This document shows, one piece after another, positions 44,391 through 53,251 of a DNA stretch of 64,000 bases. The stretch is from Fontisubflavum oceani. GTDB taxonomy: Bacteria > Pseudomonadota > Alphaproteobacteria > Rhodobacterales > Rhodobacteraceae. Location of the stretch: assembly GCF_030407165.1 (NCBI RefSeq), contig NZ_CP129111.1:3410001-3474000 (forward strand), read 5' to 3'. Below the pieces are notes generated by a model. That model was not told the origin of the DNA, did no database searches, and saw only the letters and a program-made list of their open reading frames with translations. Position 1 is the first letter of the stretch. Each line of letters starts with the position of its first letter. Made by a program: the position numbers and the translations under genes.

Positions 44391-45446
44391 GTGCAGTCAT
44401 TCTTCGATAGTCTTTCCAAGCGCCCCGGCGTTTGCTTTGTCATACTGGCCATGATGATGGCCATACCCTCGCCGTCAATGGCCCAGACCGACCTCACCAC
44501 CTTCGAGGTGCCCTTCCTAACACTGAGGAACAATACAGGCTCCGACGACGCCGGAGACCTCTTCGGCGGTGCGCGAAGCGGCCTGAGTGCCGGTGAGTGC
44601 CAGGTGCGCGCGCTCGATTTTGGAAATCTGGCACCGCTTGCAGACAGCGCTCCGTCTTTCATCCAAGAGGAGTTCCTGGATGTGGACCAGGTCAGGCTTT
44701 CTGAGCCCGCCGATCTTCTCGATGAGATTGAGGCCTCAGCGACGGCAGGTGAGCCAGCAATCTATGTTCACGGGTATTTCATCGACTTCGAAAAAGGCTG
44801 TCGCCGCGCGGTTCTCCTTCAGAACAACGCCAATCTCGGCGGACGCTTTCTTTGGTTCAGCTGGCCGTCCGATGGCGCGATAGCCTATTATACCCATGAC
44901 GAGGCGGATCTCTATTGGTCCGTCCCCGACCTCGCGGACGCCATCATTGAGCTTGAACGCCGGTTCGGCAGCGGCGTGGATGTCGTCGGCCACAGCCTCG
45001 GCGCGCGCGGCGTGGTGCTTGCCCTCTATGACGTCGCGAACAGGCACCCGAACATTCGTCTCGATGAGATTGTCTTGCTGGCCGCCGACATGGATTTCGA
45101 GATTTTCAAGCGGTTCCTGCCGCGCATTTCCCCAATCGTGAACCGCATTACGGTTTATGTCACATCTGATGACGAACCACTGGAGTTGTCAGCGCAGCTT
45201 CACGGCTACGCCCGGCTCGGCGAAGGTGGAAACGACGTGGCGTCGCTGGAAGGTGTCGAAGTCATCGATGTGAGCGAGCTGCGAACCGGATCCCCCACTG
45301 GCCATCTCTACCACATCTACAGCGGAAGTGTCGGCGATGACCTTAATCAGTTGCTGAACGATGGAACAGGCGCCGCTGAACGCCGCAATCTTATGCAGAA
45401 CGGGCCAAACTCATGGTTGCTGCTTCAGAGTGACCAAGTCGACTGA
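44391..45446 (+). CDS. Secreted alpha/beta hydrolase (DUF900 type)
   Basis: This 351-residue protein has a signal peptide (ILAMMMAIPSPSMAQTD) and an alpha/beta hydrolase fold typical of DUF900 proteins: IYVHGYFIDFEKGC, FLWFSWPSDGAIAYY, the nucleophile Ser202 in VVGHSLGARGVV, LLAADMDFEIF with the acidic residue, and SPTGHLYHIYS near the end as the probable catalytic histidine region. It is divergent from the other hydrolase gene across 181 bases that hold their promoters. Substrate not known; esterase or lipase activity is likely from the fold. Confidence 0.78.
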   Translation: MQSFFDSLSKRPGVCFVILAMMMAIPSPSMAQTDLTTFEVPFLTLRNNTGSDDAGDLFGGARSGLSAGECQVRALDFGNLAPLADSAPSFIQEEFLDVDQVRLSEPADLLDEIEASATAGEPAIYVHGYFIDFEKGCRRAVLLQNNANLGGRFLWFSWPSDGAIAYYTHDEADLYWSVPDLADAIIELERRFGSGVDVVGHSLGARGVVLALYDVANRHPNIRLDEIVLLAADMDFEIFKRFLPRISPIVNRITVYVTSDDEPLELSAQLHGYARLGEGGNDVASLEGVEVIDVSELRTGSPTGHLYHIYSGSVGDDLNQLLNDGTGAAERRNLMQNGPNSWLLLQSDQVD

Positions 45447-46239
45447 CGGTAAAGGGTGCTGTGGTCGTCTTGGAGCCGCAGGTTGGGCTTGGCAATGTGC
45501 ACTGACAAAGGAATGACAGCTGTGTCTGCGAGTTCGTAGGTCGCGGACTTTTATGCCCGCAGCGAATGTCCGATAAGCGAGCGCGGCTGTAGCCTCATAT
45601 CAGCGCGCTGAATGCCTCTTTTGGACCGTTTCACGTCCCGCAGGCGGACGAATGGCAGGGCCCTGCAGAATGGGCGCAGGTGAGTCACACAAGTAAGACA
45701 AGTCGCAACCTGCCCGTTAGGCAGTTGCAGCCATTTCAATGGCTTGCTGGTCTGGCAGGCGATCCAGGGTCGCCAACCATTCTCCCGTAGACAGCTGACC
45801 TAGCAGCAGATGGGCTACAATGGCGGGACACATCATGCGCATTGCAGCTTGTCTGAGTGACGCCCGGCACAGCATTTTTATCACCGCTTTCCGGTCCCGT
45901 TGGCAAATTACCCAGGACGAGAGTTATCATTTTGGCGCTTCAAGACTTCAGCCTACTGGGAGGCATCCTCAAACCTATCCATCGGCTCCAATGATTTACT
46001 GATCCCACCGCTTATCAGACCGGCCCTTAAAGCTGCGCAATCGGGGCTTTGCGGACGTTGGAATCCGGATACTTCAGACATCCTGCGAAAGCCACAAAAG
46101 CGCCGGGCACTTAGCAGGGACGCTGTCTGCACTGCCCCAACCTTCAGTCGACGTCGCAAAAGTGTAATGGGAATCGGCTAGCAGTGCACAGGTGTGCAAT
46201 GCCGCATTCATCGCAGTTCATCTTCGCCTCGGAGGCAAC
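45447..46239. other. 793-base non-coding stretch
   Basis: This holds the right copy of the tRNA-Tyr-derived repeat (45761-45783), the related block at 45818-45840, and the promoter region of the following operon. No frame has family features. I see no complete tRNA: only the T-arm/acceptor half is present at 45761. Confidence 0.5.
45761..45783 (+). repeat. Possible attachment site, right copy (tRNA-Tyr 3' end-like)
   Basis: GATCCAGGGTCGCCAACCAT plus three bases repeats the T-arm and acceptor end of tRNA-Tyr (33385-33408) with one gap and one change. The remainder of the tRNA is absent. The block at 45818-45840 also repeats 33453-33475. The 12.4 kb between the copies is the candidate island. 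Confidence 0.6.
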
Positions 46240-47586
46240 ATGACAATCCTGATCAGAACCACCGCAATCGCCGTCGCAACAGCCGCTTTGGCCGGCAACG
46301 CCGTGGCAGAAAACCTCACCGTCACCGTATGGGCCGGCGGTTCCAATGATAGTGACAGCTATCGCATCGAAGCCATTGAGATGGCCGCCGACATCCTAGA
46401 ACGCGAAGCCGCAATCCTGGGCGAAGAATTGGACATTACCGTTGAAGGCCGATGGGATTTCGCCGGATGGGAAGAATTCAAACAGGGTGTGACCCTCGCC
46501 GCCGAAGCGGGCGACGCACCCAATATTGTGGTTACATCGCATCTCGATATCGCCCCATGGAGCCAAGCGGGCTACATCGTGCCAGTCGAAGATTATCTGG
46601 ACCTCGACGCCTGGCCGTTGAGCAATGTTTACCCAAACTTGATGGACATCGCGGCCTTTGACGGCGTCCAGTGGGGCGTGCCGCAGGACGCCGAATCTCG
46701 CCCCTTCTTCTATTGGATCGAAACCCTGGAAGCACTCGGCTATTCCGAGGATGATATCGACGCGTTGCCAGAGCAGGTTGCCAATGGCGAGTATACCCTT
46801 GCCAATGTTCTCGCAGACGCCACGCGCGCCGTGGAAATGGGGTTGGTTGAAGAAGGCTATGGCTTTTATCCGCGCGTCTCCAATGGGCCGGATTACGCGC
46901 AGTTCTACCAATCATTCGGCGGCGAGATGATCGACGATGAAACCGGTCGCCTGCTACTGGACCGGGCCGCCATGACGGAGTTTTATCAGTTCTTCGTCGA
47001 CGCGGTTGCTGCGGGTGTCACCCGGCAGAACCATATCGGAACCGATTGGGGACAGTGGTACAACGAAGTCGCGAACGGTCGCGCCGCATTCTGGCATGGC
47101 GGCACATGGCATTACGGCCGCTATATCCGCGAGGGCAACGACGATTTCTGGAACACCGTTCAGTTTTCGCTGATCCCTGCCGGCAACGATGCGGGTCGGC
47201 CCAACACAATCACCCATCCGCTCGTCTACCTGGTGACGGCACAAGGCGATGACCGCGCAGAAGAAATCGCCGCTCAACTCGTGGCAATCGCGACCGAACC
47301 TCGCCTGAACACGCTCCACGCGATCCAGTCGAACCATTTGGCCGTCGCCCAAGCGCAAGAGAGCATTGATCTGTATTCGGGTGACCGTTGGGCGGCAGAG
47401 GCCACCGAACGTTTGCTGGCATCGGCCAATGCGCAGCCCAACCATCTACAATACGGCACTTTCTCGGAAGCGCTGTTCAGCGGCTTGGAATCGGCCTGGA
47501 CTGGCGTCCGGACGCCTGAAGAGGCCGTTGCCGAAGTGGAGGCGCGGTTGCGCGCAACCCTGGGCGACGAACTCATCGTTCGCTGA
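46240..47586 (+). CDS. ABC transporter solute-binding protein (carbohydrate type)
   Basis: This 448-residue periplasmic binding protein has signal peptide MTILIRTTAIAVATAALAG with cleavage at AVAEN, then LTVTVWAGGSNDSDSYRIEA. WGVPQDAESRPFFYWIETL and GQWYNEVANGRAAFWHGGTW are typical of the family 1 (sugar and glycerophosphodiester, UgpB/MalE) receptors. It is the first gene of a seven-gene operon; GGAGG lies four bases before the ATG. The downstream glycerophosphodiesterase and phosphatase suggest the ligand is a phosphodiester such as glycerophosphoinositol; this is inference. Confidence 0.85.
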   Translation: MTILIRTTAIAVATAALAGNAVAENLTVTVWAGGSNDSDSYRIEAIEMAADILEREAAILGEELDITVEGRWDFAGWEEFKQGVTLAAEAGDAPNIVVTSHLDIAPWSQAGYIVPVEDYLDLDAWPLSNVYPNLMDIAAFDGVQWGVPQDAESRPFFYWIETLEALGYSEDDIDALPEQVANGEYTLANVLADATRAVEMGLVEEGYGFYPRVSNGPDYAQFYQSFGGEMIDDETGRLLLDRAAMTEFYQFFVDAVAAGVTRQNHIGTDWGQWYNEVANGRAAFWHGGTWHYGRYIREGNDDFWNTVQFSLIPAGNDAGRPNTITHPLVYLVTAQGDDRAEEIAAQLVAIATEPRLNTLHAIQSNHLAVAQAQESIDLYSGDRWAAEATERLLASANAQPNHLQYGTFSEALFSGLESAWTGVRTPEEAVAEVEARLRATLGDELIVR

Positions 47587-47656
47587 AACAGCCGATCAAT
47601 CGGGGCGCGCCGATTATATCGGCGCCCCCATCTTGCCTGCGACACCGGGGTTAATC

Positions 47657-48956
47657 ATGCGCAACCATTTACTCGGCATTGGATTTCTCGCGCCCGCCAT
47701 GTTGGTTGCGATCCTATTCTTCCTGGCGCCTGTCCTTTTGACGGTTCTGTTTTCCTTCACAAATATGTCGACCGCGACAGGGATTTCCGGCGGCGACTAT
47801 ATGGTGTCGCGCTCCCAAATCCGCAGCCTCGAGGCGCAGGGGATTAGCGCGACCACGGTTGAGCAACTGGAAGCGGCCGGATTCCAGATTACTGGAAGCT
47901 GGATTGGCCCTCTTCGCCAATGATTTCGGTCAGGACCGTGCCGAGGAACTTCGAGACGATCACTTGGGCGATACGTTTGACGCCCGCCGCGACCTCGAGC
48001 GGATTCTGCGCAACCTCGATAGCGATCCGATCCGCAGCACCCGCGAACGCAAAGCGGCCGCCGACCTCTTCGCCGTCACCATCCTAGGTGAACGGTTTAG
48101 CAGTGAGGCGGCCTTTCGGCAGGCCCTCGAGACGACCGGGATCGATCCCGCCGACCGCGACCTGCTTACAGAAGCCGCCTATACCGGCTGGACCTGGACG
48201 TCGGAAAACTTCTCGCTGTTATTCGAGTTGCCTTCAACCTGGCACTATGCCTTTAACAGTGCCTTTTACGTCACCTGCACCTTGCTGGTCAGTGTCGGTT
48301 TGGCGCTGTTCCTCGCAATCGCAACTTTCTATCTGCCGCAGGCCTTGGCGAATTTCTTCCGCTCCGTCTGGTTTTTGCCCCGCATCCTTCCGCCGGTAAT
48401 GTTCGTGCTGATGTGGACGTGGTTCACCTGGGACAATGGGTTTATCGCTACGGTGACTGGCTGGTTTGGCATTCCGCCGCAAAACTGGATGATGCAAACT
48501 TCGGTCCATGCCTGGACTGTCGTGATCTTGATCAATGGGTTTGTCGGCGCCTCGCTCGGGATGATCCTGTTTTCATCAGCCATAAAGGCCATCCCGACAT
48601 CGATGCTTTACGCAGCAGAAGTCGACGGCGCGAACAGATGGCAACAAGTGCGCTACATCATCTTGCCGCAGATGCGCTGGCCGATCTTGTTTTACACCTG
48701 CTATCAGACGCTCAGCCTGCTGACCTCGTTTGAATACATCTTATTGGCGACCAATGGCGGGCCGGGCAGCGCCACCGAAACTTGGTCCTTGGCGGCCTTC
48801 AACATCGCGCTCAGCAATTATGGTGGGAACCTGCAATACGGGCTTGGCTCGGCCTTCGCGCTGATCCTGGTGCTGATCGGCATCGTTCTGTCGCTCGCCT
48901 ATCTGCGGCTATTCAACTTCAAAGATCTCGTTAGCAAGCCAAGGATCGAACAATGA
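47657..48956 (+). CDS. ABC transporter permease (MalF/UgpA type), with one frameshift
   Basis: The first inner membrane permease of the importer, 432 residues after repair. It starts MRNHLLGIGFLAPAMLVAIL and ends with helices up to LAYLRLFNFKDLVSKPRI. Between the first and second helices there is an unusually long soluble insert (about residues 45-190). The ATPase-contact loop is YAAEVDGANRWQQVRYIILP. Near 47894 one G is extra; removing it gives GFQITEAGLALFANDFGQD and restores the frame. Without repair translation would end at 47923. The stop overlaps the next permease (ATGA). Confidence 0.8.
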
Positions 48957-49780
48957 CCGGGCACGCACGTATCTGGCACCTCGTGGCCATTCTTGGCATT
49001 TTCTCTTTGCCGCTCTTGATCATGTATCTTTTTCAGATCGTCGATTCCGTGACATCGCCCCAGCCTGGTTCGCTCTTGCCCGGCGCGATCGATTTGGAAA
49101 ACTGGCGCTTTCTCTGGGGGAGCATCGATGCAGGCCGCCCTTCGGTCTGGCGGGTCACGCTTAACACATTCATTTTTGCCAGCGTCACGTCGACGGTGAT
49201 CTGCGCGCTCTCTCTGACGGCGGGATATGCCCTATCGCGGTTAAACCTGCCCGGCCGCCCGGTCTTTTTGGGCGGTTTGATTGTGCTGCACTCGTTTCCA
49301 ACAATCACCTTGATCATCGCGATCTTCATCGTCTTGCAGTCGCTCGGTCTCTACGACTCGCTGATCGGCGTCATCATGGTGAAAACCGCCTTGGAACTGC
49401 CGTTCGGCATTTGGATCATGAAAGGGTTCTACGACACCGTCTCGTGGGAAATTGAAATGGCGGGTGTTCAAGATGGCGCCAGCCGATTCCGCGTCTGGTG
49501 GGAGCTTGTGCTGCCGCAGATACAGCCGGGCCTGGCGGCGCTGCTGATCATCTCGTTCCTCGCGGCCTGGTCGGAATTTGTTCTGCCGCTGGTCCTTGCG
49601 CCCGGTACGGGGGCTCAAGTCTTGGCCACATATATGTATTCGGTGATCAACGACGACTCGAACCTGGACTTCGGGCTCTTCAAGGCGATCGGCATGTTTT
49701 ACTCATTCCCGGTCATCCTCATTTATCTGCTGTTTCAGCGACAACTCATGAATATCTATGGCGGAGGGACGAAGGGCTGA
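48953..49780 (+). CDS. ABC transporter permease (MalG/UgpE type)
   Basis: This 275-residue inner membrane protein is the second permease, with six membrane helices and the ATPase-contact loop EMAGVQDGASRFRVWWELVL. The sequence begins MTGHARIWHLVAILGIFSLP. It overlaps the gene before it by four bases and the ATPase gene after it by one base. Together the two permeases form the channel for the substrate bound by the receptor at 46240. Confidence 0.9.
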   Translation: MTGHARIWHLVAILGIFSLPLLIMYLFQIVDSVTSPQPGSLLPGAIDLENWRFLWGSIDAGRPSVWRVTLNTFIFASVTSTVICALSLTAGYALSRLNLPGRPVFLGGLIVLHSFPTITLIIAIFIVLQSLGLYDSLIGVIMVKTALELPFGIWIMKGFYDTVSWEIEMAGVQDGASRFRVWWELVLPQIQPGLAALLIISFLAAWSEFVLPLVLAPGTGAQVLATYMYSVINDDSNLDFGLFKAIGMFYSFPVILIYLLFQRQLMNIYGGGTKG

Positions 49781-50823
49781 TGGACCTGAGACTGACGGAT
49801 TTCACCAAGCGTTTTGGCGACATGACGGTCATCGACGAGATGAACCTGACGGTACAGAGCGGCGAAATGCTTGCATTGCTAGGCCCCTCCGGTTGCGGCA
49901 AGTCGACCACGCTTTTTGCCATATGCGGCATCCACAAGATGGATGGCGGATCGCTGCATTTTGGCGATAAGGACGTGACGCGTGTGCCGGCACAACAACG
50001 TCCCGTCGGGGTGGTGTTTCAGAACTACGCCCTCTACCCCCACATGACCGTGGCCCAGAACATCGCCTTTCCCCTCCGCGTGCAAAAGAAGAGCCGGTCA
50101 GAGATTGACCGCGACGTCGGTCGTATGGCTGAGCTGGTGCATATCTCAAATCTGCTCGACCGCCGCCCGGCACAACTCTCGGGCGGCCAACAACAACGGG
50201 TGGCCTTGGCGCGGGCAATGGTCCGGAAGCCAGACGTATTGTTACTGGACGAACCATTGGCCAATCTTGATGCCAAGCTACGCCTCGAAATGCGCTCTGA
50301 AATCCGACGGATTCAACAGGACACCGGAATTACGGCGATCTTGGTGACCCATGATCAGGTCGAAGCGATGTCGATGTGCGACCGGATTGCACTGATGAAA
50401 GATGGCCGGATCGTCCAACTCGATACGCCCACAGCAATGTATAACAACCCGGTCGATCAATTCGTCGCCGGATTTCTGGGCAACCCACCGATTTCGTTTG
50501 TCGCCGCCGAAGCTGGCCCGGAGTTGGACCTGGGGCACGGTATAACGATCCCCCGGCCCGCGACATTGGAGGCTGCCGGAACCGTCACGCTCGGCATCCG
50601 CCCTGAGCATTTTGGCCCACAATACGGGGCCGGCGTTGAAGGCGAGGTGATTTTCATCGAGCCACAGGGCCGCGAAGAATTGGTGGATGTCCGCCTTGCA
50701 TCAGGCGCGGCACTGCGCGCGATCCTGCCTGCGACGGGCGGCCACAGGGTCGGCGACCGTGTGAGTTGGGGCGTTCAAAGTGACAAAATCCTGGCCTTCG
50801 CATCGGAAGGGGCACGCTTGTGA
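49780..50823 (+). CDS. ABC transporter ATP-binding protein (MalK/UgpC type)
   Basis: This ATPase has 347 residues. Walker A is GPSGCGKSTT, the Q-loop VVFQNYALYPHM, the signature LSGGQQQRVALARAM, Walker B VLLLDEPLANLD and the switch histidine VTHDQVEAM. A C-terminal TOBE-type regulatory domain (about 240-347) begins after AGFLGNPP, as in carbohydrate ABC ATPases. The ATG at 49780 overlaps the permease stop; the frame is open well upstream but only as an alternative reading of the permease gene. Confidence 0.92.
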   Translation: MDLRLTDFTKRFGDMTVIDEMNLTVQSGEMLALLGPSGCGKSTTLFAICGIHKMDGGSLHFGDKDVTRVPAQQRPVGVVFQNYALYPHMTVAQNIAFPLRVQKKSRSEIDRDVGRMAELVHISNLLDRRPAQLSGGQQQRVALARAMVRKPDVLLLDEPLANLDAKLRLEMRSEIRRIQQDTGITAILVTHDQVEAMSMCDRIALMKDGRIVQLDTPTAMYNNPVDQFVAGFLGNPPISFVAAEAGPELDLGHGITIPRPATLEAAGTVTLGIRPEHFGPQYGAGVEGEVIFIEPQGREELVDVRLASGAALRAILPATGGHRVGDRVSWGVQSDKILAFASEGARL

Positions 50824-52235
50824 CGAAAATCGACATACCGCCGCGCCCTTTATCGATCGCCCATCGCGGCGCGTCGGCGTATGCGCCCGAAAACACGCTT
50901 GATGCATTTCGCAAAGCCGCCGAACTTGGGGCCGACATGTGGGAGGTCGATCTCCGCATGACGTCAGACGGGCATGTGGCGGTCTACCACGATGCTGAGT
51001 TGCCGAACGGAATGCGGGTCGTGGACTTGACCCTTGCTGCGCTGAAATCGCATATGCCTGCCTGTCCAACCCTGTCCGAAGTCTTGGAGCTTGCCGCGGA
51101 TGAAGGCGTTGGCATTTACGCTGATATCAAGGATATCGACGCCGCCCTGCCCTGCCTTGACGCTTTGCGATCATTCGGAATCGATGTCGCGATCCTGGGT
51201 GCCTTTAATACCGACGTCGTTTCAATTCTGCGCCAGGCCGATTGTCCCTATCCGATCTCGGCTCTGGTGCCAATGGGGGCGGACCCGCATAGCTATGCCC
51301 GCCATGCGGATGTGGTTCACCTCTGTTGGGAACACATGGACCGGCCACAGGATATGTTGACGCCGGACCTGTTTGAACGGGCGTTTGCGGCCAATCAGCA
51401 GATCGCGATTTGGCACGAAGAGGACCCGTCGCGCATGGCCGACATTCGGACCAAACCGGTGTTCGGCATCTGTTCCGACATGCCCGAACTGGTGAACCCA
51501 TTCACCCCGCCAGCCGAGTGGCCGGTCGGCGTCGTCTGCCATCGGGGTGCCAATAAGATTGCTCCGGAAAACACATTGCCCGCGTTCGAATGTGCACTTG
51601 CCGCCGGGTTCTCCCATATCGAAGTCGATCTTCACCTCACTGCGGATGGTCATATTATCGCCCTGCACGATCCGACTCTGGACCGGACGACCAATGATCG
51701 CGGCCCGATTTCCGAGCGCACCCTCGCCGAGTTACGCCAGTTGGATGCTGGCGCATGGTTCGACCCGCATTTTGCGGGCACAAAACTGCCCACTCTGGAT
51801 GAGCTTCTGAGCCTCACAACGCGGTATCGCGGACAAGTCTATCTTGAACTCAAATCCGCCCCACCCGGCCCGGTTTGGGATCGCGTCGTCGCGCATGAAC
51901 TTCAGGAGAGATGCTTTTTCTGGTCCTTCAATCGGGATTTCTTACACGAGCTGCGCGCTCTTGCCCCTGAGGCATCCATTATGGCCCGTCGGCAGGATTT
52001 CCCCGACCTGACCACGGCGATCGACACATATGATGCGCGCGTCATTGAATTTCTACCCACCGACGACGCGGCAGAGATTGCGGCGCTGCGGGGTAGCGCC
52101 ATTGAAGCCATGGTCTATTATGGCGGCAAAGAGCCCGAGGTTTTCGACAAGCTGATTGCGCTCCGCCCCGATCTGGTAAACCTTGACCACCCGTTTGCGT
52201 TCAAGCGACATCTTGCGTGCAGAAGGCTGCCATGA
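50820..52235 (+). CDS. Tandem glycerophosphodiester phosphodiesterase (two GDPD domains)
   Basis: This 471-residue cytoplasmic protein starts at GTG 50820, overlapping the ATPase stop. GDPD enzymes cut glycerophosphodiesters into glycerol-phosphate or an alcohol phosphate. Two domains are visible: the first from His15 (SIAHRGASAYAPENTLDAF) to about 230, the second from His241 (CHRGANKIAPENTLPAFECA) with EVDLHLTADGHIIALHDP and the metal-site ELKSA. The second is canonical. In the first the corresponding metal-site motif is ADIKD in place of xEIK, and there is no TxRTT stretch, so it may be weak or regulatory. No signal peptide is present, so it works on imported substrate. Confidence 0.85.
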   Translation: MTKIDIPPRPLSIAHRGASAYAPENTLDAFRKAAELGADMWEVDLRMTSDGHVAVYHDAELPNGMRVVDLTLAALKSHMPACPTLSEVLELAADEGVGIYADIKDIDAALPCLDALRSFGIDVAILGAFNTDVVSILRQADCPYPISALVPMGADPHSYARHADVVHLCWEHMDRPQDMLTPDLFERAFAANQQIAIWHEEDPSRMADIRTKPVFGICSDMPELVNPFTPPAEWPVGVVCHRGANKIAPENTLPAFECALAAGFSHIEVDLHLTADGHIIALHDPTLDRTTNDRGPISERTLAELRQLDAGAWFDPHFAGTKLPTLDELLSLTTRYRGQVYLELKSAPPGPVWDRVVAHELQERCFFWSFNRDFLHELRALAPEASIMARRQDFPDLTTAIDTYDARVIEFLPTDDAAEIAALRGSAIEAMVYYGGKEPEVFDKLIALRPDLVNLDHPFAFKRHLACRRLP

Positions 52236-53251
52236 CCATCGAACCGAAACGAAAACCGACATCGTTTGATGTCGCAAGGCTTGCCGGCGTGTCTCGGTCT
52301 GCGGTCTCGCGCGCCTTCACGCCCGGCGCTGTCGTTGCGGAACAAACACGCGAGAAGGTGTTCGAGGCAGCCGAAACTCTGGGATACCGCGTGAACTCCT
52401 TGGCCCGCGGGCTGCAGGGCGACCACTCCGGTATCGTCGGCATACTCGCGTCGTGCCTCGATACGCCAATCCGAGCCCGTCAGGTAAAGCTATTGGCACA
52501 AGCTTTGATCCAAGACGGCTTTCGGCCGATGCTTGTGACCGCCGAAACGCCGGATGATGTGGAGGGCCTCTTCGGCACCTTATTGGGCTACAGCGTGGCG
52601 GGTGTGATTGCGACATCTGACACGCCGCCACAGCGCGCGATCGAAGAATGCTGTCGTGCCGCGGTGCCAGTTGTTCTGATCAACCGCGCCGAAACCGCAG
52701 GCTGGGGCGATCGCGTGATCTCAGATCCTGATGAGAGTGGCACGCTGGCGTTCAACATGCTCACCGGCTGCGGCGCTGTTAGGCTAGGGGTTTTGGAACC
52801 AGTGATCGAGACGTTCTCCGTCACGGGAAGAGCCAGAGCATTTTCGCACACGGTCGAACAAAGATTCGGATCTTGCACCATGTTTCAGGCCCCAGACCAG
52901 AGCTACAAAGGCGCACGATCTGCCATTGCAGCAGCTGGTCAAAAGGCCCTGAAGGACATTGATGGCCTATTTTGCGCAACCGATCTGATGGCGTTGGGCG
53001 CCTTGGATGCCATTCGCCTCGATCTCGGATTGAAGATCCCCGAAGACCTGCAAGTCGTCGGTTTTGACAACATCGAGCAAGCCGAATGGGGATCGTATGC
53101 CTTATCGACAATCCGGCAAGATCTGGACTCTCAAACAACCCTTGCATTGCAGCTCTTGAAAGATCGGATGAAGGCGCATGACGCGCCGGCCAAAACAATC
53201 GGCATCGCATTGCAACCGGTTTATAGGAACACCACAAGACATGTCCTCTGA
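52232..53251 (+). CDS. LacI-family transcription regulator
   Basis: This 339-residue repressor-type protein has an N-terminal helix-turn-helix (SFDVARLAGVSRSAVSRAFT, hinge ALGYRVN-type LGYRVNSLARGL) and a periplasmic-binding-like effector domain, e.g. GIVGILASCLDTPIRARQ and LQVVGFDNIEQAEWGSYALS. ATG 52232 overlaps the GDPD stop; a GTG five codons upstream is possible. It probably senses a product of the same pathway, such as inositol or its phosphate, and controls this operon from within it. It is unusual but not rare for such a regulator to be cotranscribed with its targets. Confidence 0.87.
   Translation: MTIEPKRKPTSFDVARLAGVSRSAVSRAFTPGAVVAEQTREKVFEAAETLGYRVNSLARGLQGDHSGIVGILASCLDTPIRARQVKLLAQALIQDGFRPMLVTAETPDDVEGLFGTLLGYSVAGVIATSDTPPQRAIEECCRAAVPVVLINRAETAGWGDRVISDPDESGTLAFNMLTGCGAVRLGVLEPVIETFSVTGRARAFSHTVEQRFGSCTMFQAPDQSYKGARSAIAAAGQKALKDIDGLFCATDLMALGALDAIRLDLGLKIPEDLQVVGFDNIEQAEWGSYALSTIRQDLDSQTTLALQLLKDRMKAHDAPAKTIGIALQPVYRNTTRHVL

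Noticed and set aside
45736..45930. A second tRNA-Tyr gene
   Set aside because: Only the T-arm and acceptor 3' half are present; no anticodon arm can be folded.
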